Source of the DNA: an uncultured Sphingobacteriaceae bacterium
GTDB taxonomy: Bacteria > Bacteroidota > Bacteroidia > Sphingobacteriales > Sphingobacteriaceae
Length of the DNA stretch: 64,000 nt
Assembly (NCBI GenBank): GCA_946887045.1
Contig: CAMPKC010000020.1
Coordinates: 9,106 to 73,105, forward strand
Reading direction: 5' to 3'
Made by a program: the position numbers and the translations under genes. Each line of letters begins with the position of its first letter. Position 1 is the stretch's first letter. Positions 55,603-64,000 of this stretch are shown here, in pieces. Below the pieces are notes generated by a model. That model had not been told where the DNA came from, searched no databases, and worked only from the letters and a program-made list of their open reading frames with translations.

Positions 55603-56400
55603 TTAATCCTTTACAGTAAATCTTTTAGGTACACTAAATGGGAATTCAACGGGTTCGTTTAAGCCCACATGATTGTATTTCAGGTCGATGCTAATGCTTT
55701 TATTAGAGGCATTTGATTTTATAGATACCGCATGAGGAAATTCGCGGCCGCCAATGTTTCTTGGATCACTGTAATTCACAGTCAGCGTTTGCGACGCGGC
55801 TTTATCATTCAAATTGCTTTGGATAAGATTATAAGTTTCGCCGAAAATGAGCAAATAAGCCAAGCCCGACAGATCTCCTTTTAGATGCGCCTGACCACCG
55901 TTTATATCTATGTTGGAAGACTGATTTAAACTTCCGTTAATTGCATTCCCAACAAATAAGTCCTGCAAGGTTTTAAAGTTTATTTGTTTGTTGGCAAATT
56001 GATACACGTAACTGAAAGGTTTTTTGGTGTACGAACTTTCAATCCGGTTTAAAATTTTAATACTATCGGGTGTAATGAAAGCACGAGCTACTTCTATCCC
56101 TGCAATCGCTGTTAACGAAATCCAGATTGCTTTTTCGTTCTGCATCCTGATGTTCATGCTCACATCATTACTGTTATTATTGATGCTTAAATCGGCCTTG
56201 GCTTTTATGAGCAAGGTGTTGAAATTAATTTGCTTGTCGGATATTTGCTTTAAAACATCCGATTTTGATAAACCGGAGGCCGGCTCAACAGTTAGAGGAC
56301 CTTTAACAACAACCGGAACCGCTTGTTTCCTCGTTTTGCAGCCGAATGCCACAAATAAAACCAGAAACAAAACTGCTTTATTCAAAATATTTCTTTTCAT
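55603..56400 (-). CDS. DUF4292-type lipoprotein
   Basis: A 265-residue lipoprotein with lipobox VAFGC (Cys21), starting at the ATG at 56400 (MKRNILNKAVLF), which gives a proper SPII signal; the upstream ATG at 56433 would prefix a basic stretch. Beta-rich segments with the spacing of a LolA/LolB-like fold are seen, and the family is known as DUF4292. It may handle lipoproteins or lipids, but no function is proven. Its start overlaps the end of the TPR gene by 23 bases. Confidence 0.85.
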   Translation of the reverse strand: MKRNILNKAVLFLVLFVAFGCKTRKQAVPVVVKGPLTVEPASGLSKSDVLKQISDKQINFNTLLIKAKADLSINNNSNDVSMNIRMQNEKAIWISLTAIAGIEVARAFITPDSIKILNRIESSYTKKPFSYVYQFANKQINFKTLQDLFVGNAINGSLNQSSNIDINGGQAHLKGDLSGLAYLLIFGETYNLIQSNLNDKAASQTLTVNYSDPRNIGGREFPHAVSIKSNASNKSISIDLKYNHVGLNEPVEFPFSVPKRFTVKD

Positions 56401-58099
56401 ATATCTTTTTTTCAAGGATCTCAGATTTCTCACCCTTTTCTTTAGCTAATTTCCACTGCTCAAGGGCATGATCTTTTTCGCCGAGATTAAACAGGATATC
56501 ACCGTAATGTTCTAACTGCGTTGAATTCTCTTTATTGCTTTTTATTGCTTTTTCAATCCAGATCTTTGCTTCTTTATATTTCTTTTGTTTAAATAATACC
56601 CACGCATATGTGTCTTCAAACGATGCATTTCCTGGATGTATTTCATTTGATCGTTTTGACATAGAGGCAGCCTTGTCGAGGTTTTCTTTTCGTAACGACA
56701 GGTAATAAGCATAGTTATTTAATACATACGCATTATCAGGATACAATTCTAAAGCCTTTTCGTAGGATTGATCTGATTCTTTAAATTTTTTCAGTTTATA
56801 ATAAGAGTCACCAATTCCCGAGTAAATCTGAGAAAGAAAGCCGTTGTCATCAATTTCAAGACTGGCCGCATTTTTTAAATAGCTTACTGCTTTATCGTGT
56901 TTGTTGTTTTGCGCATAGGCTATTGCAGTATAAAAATAAAGCCGAGCCTGGTTCGGGAAGAACGATAAAGCTTCTTCGCCGTCAGCGATAACCGCAGAAT
57001 AATCTCGCTGGTAGGTTTCAATATTTAATAATTGTTCCCATATTTGATATACCTGGTTGTTTAATTCAAGGGCTTTTTTATAGGAATTTTTTGCTTTGTC
57101 AAGCTGATTATCCTGAAACAAAATATCACCATACACGGAAAAAGCCTTAGGGTCGGTAGGATGAGCATGGGTAGTGATCAGGGCCAGTTTAACAGCTTCA
57201 GTTCTCGTTTTCGCGTCCTCCTTTATTTCCGGAAAGAATGAAAGTATAATTTGAACTTTGGCATCAATGTTTAGAGACGGATCAGCGAAAGCTTTTTTAA
57301 GTTCAGCAAAAGCTTCATTATTTTTTCCCTGAGATTTGTAAGCATCTGCTAAAGCAAGACTAATAAACGGGTCGCTCGAATTGATGTTTTTTGCTTTTGT
57401 TAAAGTTTCGATAGTTTTATTGATATCGCCTTGCTTTAAATAGACCTCGCTAAGGTTTAAGTAGTTGCGCATGTCGGCAGGGTTTTTTGTAATCAGGCTC
57501 TCAAGTTCTGAGGCTGCTTTACCTGAGTTGCCCTGTTTTTGATAAACTCGTTGTCGTGCATTAATCAGGTTTTCTGAGCTGCCAAAACGAGTTTCAATTT
57601 CTGCGTACACTTTCTCGGCCTCATCGTTTTTATTCTGGATGAAAAACGCATTCGCCTTATCATAGTAATAATCTTCTTCAAAAGGATCAAGCCGTATCAA
57701 TTCGTTAAAAACAAGTATTAGCTGATCAATATTCCGGGTTTTTTTATAGATATCACCTAATAGCATCCAATACCATTTATTGTCGCTATTAACTGTTACA
57801 GCATTGCGGGCGTATTTTTCAGCTTCTTTTTCCTGATTTTGTAGATGATAAACGTTTGAAAGTTCGTATAAAGCGGCTTCGTTAGAAGGGTCTATCTCAA
57901 TAATCTTCTGAAAATACGTGCCAGACTCCACAGTGTTCTGTTTCGTTTTCTCTCGCAGGCCTTCATAAAAAAGTTCTTTTATTTTTGAGCTATCTGTCGA
58001 ACTAAGGACACGGCCCACAACAAAAACAGGAGCGTTTTTCTTTTGTGCAAAGGCACCGCTGCTTAATAAAACCAAAAGAAAAATCAACCCTTTTTTCAT
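56378..58099 (-). CDS. Tetratricopeptide repeat protein
   Basis: A 573-residue exported protein with a Sec signal (cleaved near GAFAQ). About a dozen TPR-like helices pairs are spread across it, for example ALYELSNVYHLQ, NLSEVYLKQGD, YTAIAYAQNNKHDKA and YGDILFNLGEKDHAL. It probably acts as a protein-interaction scaffold in the periplasm. It is tightly linked to dut (3 bases) and to the DUF4292 lipoprotein, an arrangement I recall as conserved in Bacteroidota. A specific partner is not evident. Confidence 0.88.
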   Translation of the reverse strand: MKKGLIFLLVLLSSGAFAQKKNAPVFVVGRVLSSTDSSKIKELFYEGLREKTKQNTVESGTYFQKIIEIDPSNEAALYELSNVYHLQNQEKEAEKYARNAVTVNSDNKWYWMLLGDIYKKTRNIDQLILVFNELIRLDPFEEDYYYDKANAFFIQNKNDEAEKVYAEIETRFGSSENLINARQRVYQKQGNSGKAASELESLITKNPADMRNYLNLSEVYLKQGDINKTIETLTKAKNINSSDPFISLALADAYKSQGKNNEAFAELKKAFADPSLNIDAKVQIILSFFPEIKEDAKTRTEAVKLALITTHAHPTDPKAFSVYGDILFQDNQLDKAKNSYKKALELNNQVYQIWEQLLNIETYQRDYSAVIADGEEALSFFPNQARLYFYTAIAYAQNNKHDKAVSYLKNAASLEIDDNGFLSQIYSGIGDSYYKLKKFKESDQSYEKALELYPDNAYVLNNYAYYLSLRKENLDKAASMSKRSNEIHPGNASFEDTYAWVLFKQKKYKEAKIWIEKAIKSNKENSTQLEHYGDILFNLGEKDHALEQWKLAKEKGEKSEILEKKIYEKKYFE

Positions 58100-58102
58100 A
58101 GA

Positions 58103-58534
58103 TTAAACCCCTGTATGTCCGTAGCCTCCGGCACCTCTGCTTGTTTCAGTTAATGAAACTGCATCTTCCCAGCCAATTTGTTCGTGCTTAGAAATAATCA
58201 TCTGAGCGATGCGATCTCCATTCTTTACATTGAACGCTGTATCCGAAAGGTTTACAAGTAATATTTTTATCTCACCACGATAATCCGCATCTATAGTTCC
58301 CGGTGAATTTAAAACTGTAATTCCATGCTTTAACGCTAAACCACTGCGGGGTCGTATTTGTGCTTCGAATCCTTTTTCCAATTCCATATAAAGTCCTGTT
58401 GGAATAACAATTCGTTGCAAAGGTTTAATAGTTATCTCTTCAGAAATGAAAGCCCTGAGATCCATTCCTGCCGAAAGCTCGGTTTCATAGGCCGGCAAAG
58501 GGTTTGTCGATTTATTTATTACTCGTATTTTCAT
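58103..58534 (-). CDS. dut: dUTP diphosphatase
   Basis: A 143-residue trimeric dUTPase. The five motifs are present: [41 protein letters not shown] and the C-terminal [10 protein letters not shown] loop, where Ala replaces the usual Ser in RGSGG. It makes dUMP and removes dUTP from the nucleotide pool. It overlaps the flippase stop by 23 bases. Confidence 0.96.
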   Translation of the reverse strand: MKIRVINKSTNPLPAYETELSAGMDLRAFISEEITIKPLQRIVIPTGLYMELEKGFEAQIRPRSGLALKHGITVLNSPGTIDADYRGEIKILLVNLSDTAFNVKNGDRIAQMIISKHEQIGWEDAVSLTETSRGAGGYGHTGV

Positions 58535-60029
58535 TAAATATGGCAGTTAATTCCTTCTTCTCAACTAAAAATGCTCCTATCAGGAACAGCAATAATAAGC
58601 CGTTGCCAATTATCAGATTTCTATCGAAAACTTGAAAGGAGAGGATTACAAGAATAATGGATATTGCGAGATAGCCCAAATTCTTTTTCAAATTATAAGG
58701 TATGGGATAATTTTTTTGACCCAGAATGTAGGATAGGATCATCATGCTTGTATATGCTGCAAGTGAAATCCATGCCGAAGCAATATAGCCGTATTGGGGT
58801 ATAAATAAAAGGTTCATAACGATAGTAACAATCGCACCCACTCCCGAAATGTATAAGCCATAGCGTGTTTGATCTGAAAGTTTGTACCAGATAGATAAAT
58901 TGATGTATATGCCTAAGCTTACATAACCGAAAAGTAAAATGGGCACAACCCTTAAGCCGGACCAGTACAGTTCTATTTCCTCCGGATCAGAGGCTTTTAT
59001 AAAATGTTTAAGAATTTCAATGTTTGCGACCAGTGCAACGAAGATCACAGAAACTGCAATCACAAAATAGTTCATTATTCGTGCATAGGTTTCGCTCGAG
59101 TTTTTATTTTTCTGATGACTGAAAAAGAAGGGTTCAGCTCCGAGTCGAAAAGCTTGAATGAAAATACTTAGGAAGATCGCTATTTTGGCACATGCGGCAT
59201 AAATACCTACTTGTTGTTCGGCAATGTTGGCAGGTAGAAGCTCTTTTAAAAAAATTTTATCAAGATTTTCATTTACGATAAAGGAGATATTCGCTATGAA
59301 AACAGGGAAGCTGTAAACAAGCATATTTTTGATAAAGAGCCCATCCGGTCTTAACTTTAACTTGCTTAATTCCGGAAGTAGTAAAACCAACGTGATCGAG
59401 CTGGCGATTAAATTGGAGATAAATACATAACCTATCCACCCCTCTCTATACCATCCGGAGAAATAGGACGCTAATCCCGATCGCCCTTTGATAATTTCAG
59501 GGATTACCAGTATAAAAAGCAGATTAAGTCCGACAAAAGTCAGAATATTAATGAGCTTAATCAGGCCGTATCTAAGTGGCCGCCCATCAGCCCTAACCTT
59601 CGCGAAAGGGATTACGGATATTGCATCTATTATAAGTATGAAGATGAAATAACGAATGTAAGAGGCATAATCTTCAATAGTAGTCTCAGCCCCGTCATGC
59701 ATCCAATGGGCTATAGTGGTTGAAAAAAGCAGAGCGAAAGCAAGAAAAATTGTTGAGATTGCAGCAATAACAATAAAGGTGTTGTTGTAAACTTTTTCTT
59801 TATCGATTTCAGGTTTATTTGAGTATCGGAAAAAAGTGGTTTCCATACCCAGAGCCATAACAGCATTAACCATCGAAGCCCAACTATACATGTAGGTGAA
59901 AATACCATATATATGCGTGGGAAATGATTTTACATAAATGGGTGTCAGGATGAATCCAAGCAGTCGTGAGAACACTGTACTTACACCATAGATAGCAGTT
60001 TGTCCTGCGAATTTTTTTAGAGTCGACAA
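58512..60029 (-). CDS. Wzx-type oligosaccharide flippase / polysaccharide exporter
   Basis: A 505-residue membrane protein of the MATE/MOP superfamily with about fourteen helices. The N-terminus ([27 protein letters not shown]) is typical of the polysaccharide transport group. It is likely to flip lipid-linked sugars across the inner membrane. It sits in an envelope cluster and, unlike most Wzx genes, is not in a glycan biosynthesis locus, so its cargo is unknown. Confidence 0.88.
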   Translation of the reverse strand: MSTLKKFAGQTAIYGVSTVFSRLLGFILTPIYVKSFPTHIYGIFTYMYSWASMVNAVMALGMETTFFRYSNKPEIDKEKVYNNTFIVIAAISTIFLAFALLFSTTIAHWMHDGAETTIEDYASYIRYFIFILIIDAISVIPFAKVRADGRPLRYGLIKLINILTFVGLNLLFILVIPEIIKGRSGLASYFSGWYREGWIGYVFISNLIASSITLVLLLPELSKLKLRPDGLFIKNMLVYSFPVFIANISFIVNENLDKIFLKELLPANIAEQQVGIYAACAKIAIFLSIFIQAFRLGAEPFFFSHQKNKNSSETYARIMNYFVIAVSVIFVALVANIEILKHFIKASDPEEIELYWSGLRVVPILLFGYVSLGIYINLSIWYKLSDQTRYGLYISGVGAIVTIVMNLLFIPQYGYIASAWISLAAYTSMMILSYILGQKNYPIPYNLKKNLGYLAISIILVILSFQVFDRNLIIGNGLLLLFLIGAFLVEKKELTAIFNENTSNK

Positions 60030-60044
60030 ATCAGGGGTAGTGAT

Positions 60045-60317
60045 TTATTTTTTTAATATCTCAAAATTACGATAGTTTTTTACTTCGCCTTCAATAACCT
60101 CTACTTTTTGAACACTTGCCTGTAGCGGGCCTTCATTACACCATTCGAGAAATGTTTCTAAGGAAAAATCGTCTCCTTCTGCTTCAATATAAACAGAACC
60201 ATTCGGCAGGTTTTTTACCAGTCCCTTTACCTGCAATTGATCAGCCACAGCTTTGGTAGAGATTCTGAAAGAAACTCCCTGAACGTTCCCGTTAACCGTA
60301 ATATTTAAATGTTTCAT
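60045..60317 (-). CDS. Acylphosphatase
   Basis: A 90-residue enzyme that hydrolyses acyl phosphates. The phosphate loop is GNVQGVSFR, with Ser where Gly is common, and the catalytic Asn is in VKNLPNGSVYIEAEG. The Arg in the loop is kept. It starts the cluster at 60317 and lies 15 bases before the flippase gene; cellular role unknown. Confidence 0.92.
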   Translation of the reverse strand: MKHLNITVNGNVQGVSFRISTKAVADQLQVKGLVKNLPNGSVYIEAEGDDFSLETFLEWCNEGPLQASVQKVEVIEGEVKNYRNFEILKK

Positions 60318-60376
60318 ACAGAATTGATCGGTATTCGATATGACGCGAAGTTGATGATTTTTATTGTAATCGAGAA

Positions 60377-61552
60377 TTATATAAGTTTTTGCACCTTAGA
60401 TTCCGCAGAAATTTTCAAGCCGTTGGTTTGTGTAATAAGATTTAGACCAGGTGCTTTACCCTTTTCAATGCTTCCGAATTTATCATCGATGCCTAAAAAT
60501 TTCGCTCCGTTAATAGTTGCCCAGCTTATAGTTTCGGTTAGAGATAGTGCCGGAAAATTTTTGTGCAGCGTTTTGAGTTCGGATAAGATACACAGCTGCT
60601 TATTGGAGGCTAAACTGTCAGTTCCCAAGGTTATGTTAAAGTCGTGATATTGAAACATTTCCACTTTAGGTAAACGGTTTTCAATATATAAATTAGCATT
60701 CGGACAAAAACACCAGGTTACGGCTCGCCCAGATCTAAGTATAAAATAAATATCCTTTAAGCTCGTGTATGTATTGTGTACCAACATTGTTTTCTGCTGA
60801 ACAGGTATCAACGGAATTATGCTTTGTATAGAATTGCGGGCTTGCGGTTTGAAAAAGTCAATATTGATACCAAGTTCAGTATAGAACTTCAGAAAATCTC
60901 CGGTTTTGTACCGGTATAATTTGTTCTCATCTTCACTCTCCTGGTTATGAATTGTTAAGGGACTTCCTGATTCTCCGCAGAATTTGCCAATAAACCTAAA
61001 TAGCTCTTTGCTTGTAGAATAAGGTGCATGAGGTACAATAGAGGCATGTAAAGGTGAAAATTCCTGTAATAAATCTAATCCACCCTTGAATGCATCTTTT
61101 GCCTGATCTGGTTCAAAAGAAATTAACTCTACAAAAGTGTAATAATAAATAGAGCTGCTTTCTTTTACTTCTTTGGAGTCAATTGAATTTACAACATCGG
61201 CAACAGCTACAATACCATTATCCCACATTTGTCTATCAGCATCCTCCATTGCCTTTTTCGTGCTCCGGGGAATAGATTTTCTAAGACTAATTACATTTTT
61301 TATGAAGGAAATTAAACCTTGTTTCTCCGGAATTTGCTCGTGTAAATTAGAGAGTTCAAGATGACAATGAGAATTTACAAAGCCAGGAACAATGATACCT
61401 TTATGGCGCTCGATGGTTGCCCCTTCAAGTTCAATATTATCCTCCGGATACACCCCGGTTATCACACCATCGGGTCCAACACCGACGGTACCATTGGGAA
61501 TTGGTTCAGATGTAGCAGGTAGAATAAAATCAGCACTATAAAAGTTTACCAT
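60377..61552 (-). CDS. Amidohydrolase-family deaminase (candidate aminofutalosine deaminase)
   Basis: A 391-residue metal-dependent hydrolase. The metal-binding HCH (His62, His64), the downstream NAHNQ-like IHNQESEDE, the LVHNTYTS His and the GTDSLASNKQLC aspartate are the amidohydrolase set of deaminases such as MtaD. Because this genome uses MqnB (futalosine hydrolase), it would need a deaminase from aminofutalosine (MqnX); this gene fits, but other purine-nucleoside substrates are equally possible by sequence. Confidence 0.8.
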   Translation of the reverse strand: MVNFYSADFILPATSEPIPNGTVGVGPDGVITGVYPEDNIELEGATIERHKGIIVPGFVNSHCHLELSNLHEQIPEKQGLISFIKNVISLRKSIPRSTKKAMEDADRQMWDNGIVAVADVVNSIDSKEVKESSSIYYYTFVELISFEPDQAKDAFKGGLDLLQEFSPLHASIVPHAPYSTSKELFRFIGKFCGESGSPLTIHNQESEDENKLYRYKTGDFLKFYTELGINIDFFKPQARNSIQSIIPLIPVQQKTMLVHNTYTSLKDIYFILRSGRAVTWCFCPNANLYIENRLPKVEMFQYHDFNITLGTDSLASNKQLCILSELKTLHKNFPALSLTETISWATINGAKFLGIDDKFGSIEKGKAPGLNLITQTNGLKISAESKVQKLI

Positions 61553-61690
61553 ATATAGGGATTTGACCCTTATGCCCCTTAAATAAAAAAATCAGCAAAG
61601 CGATTGCTGTTACAACAACAAAAATACCATTTTTTTTGTTTTAACATTTTAAAAACAAATAATTTAACAAATAGGAGTAAATTTGCCGTT

Positions 61691-62740
61691 GTGAATGAGG
61701 TTGTTGTAAAAAAGGACATACGGAATTTATCCGCACTTGAAATAAAAAATTTTTTGATCGAAAATGCCGAGCCGGCCTTCAGAGCAAAACAAATTTCGGA
61801 ATGGCTGTGGGCAAAATCTGCCAGCAGTTTCGATCAGATGAGCAATCTTTCAAAAAGTTTGCGGGAGAAGTTGCATGCAAACTTTTCATTAAACGCTATT
61901 TCTATCGATCAGACTCAATACAGCTCTGACAGAACTATAAAGAATACCTTTAAGCTTTACGACGGTAATATTATCGAAGGTGTACTAATTCCGACACCCG
62001 AGCGGATTACGGCTTGTGTTAGTTCGCAGGTTGGCTGTAGCTTAACTTGTAAGTTTTGCGCAACCGGATATATGGAGCGTAAGCGGAATCTTGACGCCGG
62101 GGAGATTTATGACCAGGTAGTATTAATTGATAAACAGGCTAAGGAGAATTATGGTATCCCTCTCAGCAACATCGTTTATATGGGGATGGGTGAGCCGTTG
62201 TTAAACTACTCTAATGTCCTAAAATCAATAGAATATTTAACCTCAGAAGATGGTCTGAACATGGCAGCCAAGCGGATAACCGTGTCAACTGCCGGGATTG
62301 CTAAGATGATTAAGAAGTTGGGTGATGATCAGGTTAAATTTAATCTCGCTCTTTCTTTACATGCTGCTAACGATAAAAAGCGCAACGAAATTATGCCAAT
62401 AAACGAGCAAAACTCGTTAAAAGCGCTGGCAGAAGCTCTGAAATATTATTATCTGAAAACGAAAAATCCTGTGACATACGAATACATCATCTTTAATAAC
62501 TTTAATGATGAGCTGGAAGATGCCGCAGAACTCGCTAAATTTTGCAAGCATTTGCCTTGTAAAGTAAATATCATCGAATATAATCCTATATCTTTTGCGT
62601 CTTACCTGAATGCTGAAGAGGATAAAACAGAGGCCTTTGCAAATTACCTTAAAAAGCAAGGAATCATTACCAATATCCGCAGAAGCCGGGGTAAGGATAT
62701 TGATGCTGCTTGCGGACAACTTGCAGTTAAAGAGAAATGA
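61691..62740 (+). CDS. rlmN: 23S rRNA (adenine-C2)-methyltransferase RlmN
   Basis: A 349-residue radical SAM enzyme that methylates A2503 of 23S rRNA and A37 of some tRNAs. The cluster Cys are 116, 120 and 123 (CSLTCKFC) in this numbering. The Cys in DAACGQLA near the C-terminus is the methyl carrier. I start it at GTG 61691 (VNEVVVKKDIRN), which gives the usual length; the frame extends upstream to 61604 only with an unlike, Asn/Lys-rich extension. Confidence 0.95.
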   Translation: MNEVVVKKDIRNLSALEIKNFLIENAEPAFRAKQISEWLWAKSASSFDQMSNLSKSLREKLHANFSLNAISIDQTQYSSDRTIKNTFKLYDGNIIEGVLIPTPERITACVSSQVGCSLTCKFCATGYMERKRNLDAGEIYDQVVLIDKQAKENYGIPLSNIVYMGMGEPLLNYSNVLKSIEYLTSEDGLNMAAKRITVSTAGIAKMIKKLGDDQVKFNLALSLHAANDKKRNEIMPINEQNSLKALAEALKYYYLKTKNPVTYEYIIFNNFNDELEDAAELAKFCKHLPCKVNIIEYNPISFASYLNAEEDKTEAFANYLKKQGIITNIRRSRGKDIDAACGQLAVKEK

Positions 62741-62775
62741 TTTGATCCAATCCTCATTTTAAATTAAATTGTGCT

Positions 62776-63471
62776 ATGAATGCAGTTTTAAGATATGCTG
62801 AGGATTTTTTTTCATTGTTTTTCCCCCAATTATGTTCTGGATGCGGAAAAAGTCTTTTCAGGAACGAATCTGTAATTTGTACAGACTGCATTTATAATCT
62901 TCCTTACACGAACTTCCATCTGGATGCCGGGAATCAGGTAGCAAAGCAGTTTTGGGGCCGGGTGCCATTTGGCTCTGCGGGCGCTTATCTTCACTTCCTA
63001 AAGGGATCGCGGGTTCAGAACTTAATGCACCAGCTTAAGTATAACAACAAACCGGAAGTTGCTTTTAAGCTGGGTGAAATGTACGGAAATCAGATGTCGG
63101 TTTCGGATTCTTTCAGAAATTTTGATTTTGTAATACCCGTTCCCCTGCATCCTGCAAAGCAGAAAAAGCGAGGATACAACCAAAGCGAATATTTGGCGAA
63201 TGGCCTGTCGAGCAGTTTAAAAGTCCCGGTCAATCAAAGTATTCATCGGAAGGTGTTCACCGAAACTCAGACTCGTAAATCACGTTTTGTGCGTTCTGAA
63301 AATATGAAAGATGTCTTTGTGATTTCTGACCGTCATAAGCTGGAAAATAAACACGTGTTACTCGTAGATGATGTTGTGACTACCGGCGCAACTATAGAGG
63401 CGTGTGCTCTTGAATTATTAAAAATTAAAGGTTTAGAATTAAGCATTGCCGCCCTTGCATTCACTAACTGA
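62776..63471 (+). CDS. ComF family phosphoribosyltransferase-like protein
   Basis: A 231-residue protein with an N-terminal zinc ribbon (CSGCGKSLF then CTDC) and a C-terminal PRTase motif (LLVDDVVTTGATIEAC). ComF relatives act in natural DNA uptake in some bacteria, but many homologues have no known role. Its stop overlaps the next lipoprotein start by one base (TGATG). Confidence 0.92.
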   Translation: MNAVLRYAEDFFSLFFPQLCSGCGKSLFRNESVICTDCIYNLPYTNFHLDAGNQVAKQFWGRVPFGSAGAYLHFLKGSRVQNLMHQLKYNNKPEVAFKLGEMYGNQMSVSDSFRNFDFVIPVPLHPAKQKKRGYNQSEYLANGLSSSLKVPVNQSIHRKVFTETQTRKSRFVRSENMKDVFVISDRHKLENKHVLLVDDVVTTGATIEACALELLKIKGLELSIAALAFTN

Positions 63472-64000
63472 TGAGACTTAACCACTTTACGATTCTAATT
63501 ATTATTGTTATAGGTGTTTTGGCCTGCCAGAAGGAGGATAGTATAAGCACAGATCCTTCTGCCAAGCTTGAATTCTCTGCCGATTCGATACTGTTTGATA
63601 CCGTGTTTACCTCAACGGGCTCCACAACACAGCGAATCAAGGTTTTTAATCGTGGAAAACGAGCTGTTAGAATTCAGGAGATAAAGCTCGGAGGTGGTGC
63701 TTCTTCAAATTATCAGATAAACATAAATGGGCGGGCTACGTCGTATTTACAAGGTGTTGAGATTCGTGGAAACGATTCATTGAATATTTTCGTCAAAGTT
63801 TCAATAAACCCTAATTCTGATCTTTTGCCTTTCATTGTTAAAGATTCTATCGGATTTATAACCAACGGAAATCATCAAAAAGTTATTCTTTCTGCTTATG
63901 GCCAAAATGCAGTGTTTCTGAAGGACGTCGACATAGCTGCGAATGCCGTATGGGATAATAAACTTCCGTATGTGATATATAATAAGGTAAAGGTCGGTTC
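63471..64000 (+). CDS. Lipoprotein, N-terminal part (cut by window edge)
   Basis: An ATG at 63471 opens a frame that stays open to the right edge (about 176 codons). It has a lipobox VLAC (Cys19) after a hydrophobic signal, then KLEFSADSILFDTVFTSTGS, which looks like the start of an immunoglobulin-like or ASPM/Hydin-type beta domain (TTQRIKVFNRGKRAVRI). The gene overlaps comF by one base. I do not know its function; the call as a Bacteroidota surface lipoprotein is reasonable. Confidence 0.8.
   Translation, partial: MRLNHFTILIIIVIGVLACQKEDSISTDPSAKLEFSADSILFDTVFTSTGSTTQRIKVFNRGKRAVRIQEIKLGGGASSNYQININGRATSYLQGVEIRGNDSLNIFVKVSINPNSDLLPFIVKDSIGFITNGNHQKVILSAYGQNAVFLKDVDIAANAVWDNKLPYVIYNKVKVG

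Noticed and set aside
61678..61685. TAAATTTG as a -7 box upstream of rlmN
   Set aside because: It lies only 5 bases before the GTG start, so transcription would begin in the coding region, and no -33 box is at a suitable distance.
61604..61690. Extended start for rlmN at the ATG at 61604
   Set aside because: The extra 29 residues are Asn/Lys/Phe-rich and not part of the family; GTG 61691 gives the usual length of about 350.
1..64000. CRISPR array, IS element, prophage or defence island
   Set aside because: No direct repeat arrays, transposase, integrase or phage genes are seen, and the gene content is core metabolism and envelope.

Overview
This window comes from the core chromosome of a Bacteroidota species, most likely a member of the Sphingobacteriaceae (Pedobacter-like). 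The evidence is the set of type IX secretion and gliding genes (gldJ, porV, sprA), the very large periplasmic-propeller hybrid histidine kinase, several Bacteroidota-style promoters (TTTG, a spacer of 19 to 22, then TAnnTTTG), the almost complete lack of Shine-Dalgarno sequences, many small lipoproteins with SPII signals, and the futalosine route to menaquinone. Genus-level placement is inference. I see no rRNA, tRNA, CRISPR, insertion sequence, prophage or integrase. No stretch of 300 bases or more is without a gene.

Layout. Positions 1-7000 hold the N-terminus of an S41 protease (cut by the window edge), a small CsbD-like protein, a beta-barrel protein, AnmK, a membrane acetyltransferase and an M16 protease. 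Positions 7000-22400 hold two very large sensor kinases (1427 and 1232 aa), a two-gene sugar cluster that includes a glycosidase/RmlD-type reductase fusion, a GHL10 glycosidase, a coiled-coil membrane protein and FabD. Positions 22400-26100 hold a pterin pair (folE, queD) and, divergently, the overlapping unit mqnB-mqnD-hldD. Positions 26100-31600 hold gldJ, porV, ispF, a LolC/E-type permease and a metallo-beta-lactamase-fold hydrolase. Positions 31700-37000 hold yifB, a LytS-type kinase without a regulator, a lone LutB and an unknown lipoprotein.

Positions 37000-40200 hold feoA-feoB-sprT-like, then gcvH-vanZ plus a 43-residue lipoprotein. Positions 40989-50945 hold maeB-ruvA-sprA. Positions 51000-60320 hold a long same-strand envelope cluster (acylphosphatase, flippase, dut, TPR protein, DUF4292 lipoprotein, EnvC-like protein, two TatA proteins, gatA, lytic transglycosylase). 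The window ends with an amidohydrolase, rlmN, comF and a truncated lipoprotein gene.

How the genes fit together. Most are housekeeping or cell-envelope genes: peptidoglycan recycling and remodelling (anmK, the transglycosylase, the EnvC-like protein), lipoprotein and sugar export, LPS heptose supply, menaquinone, pterins and queuosine, iron uptake, and the T9SS translocon (SprA with its partner PorV and the lipoprotein GldJ). The amidohydrolase at 60377 is a candidate for the aminofutalosine deaminase that MqnB would need. I found no clear undescribed multi-gene system. The best leads are the GH1/RmlD fusion with its glycosyltransferase, the two unusual sensor kinases, the unannotated 43-residue lipoprotein downstream of vanZ, and promoter and terminator signals that settle starts and operon borders.
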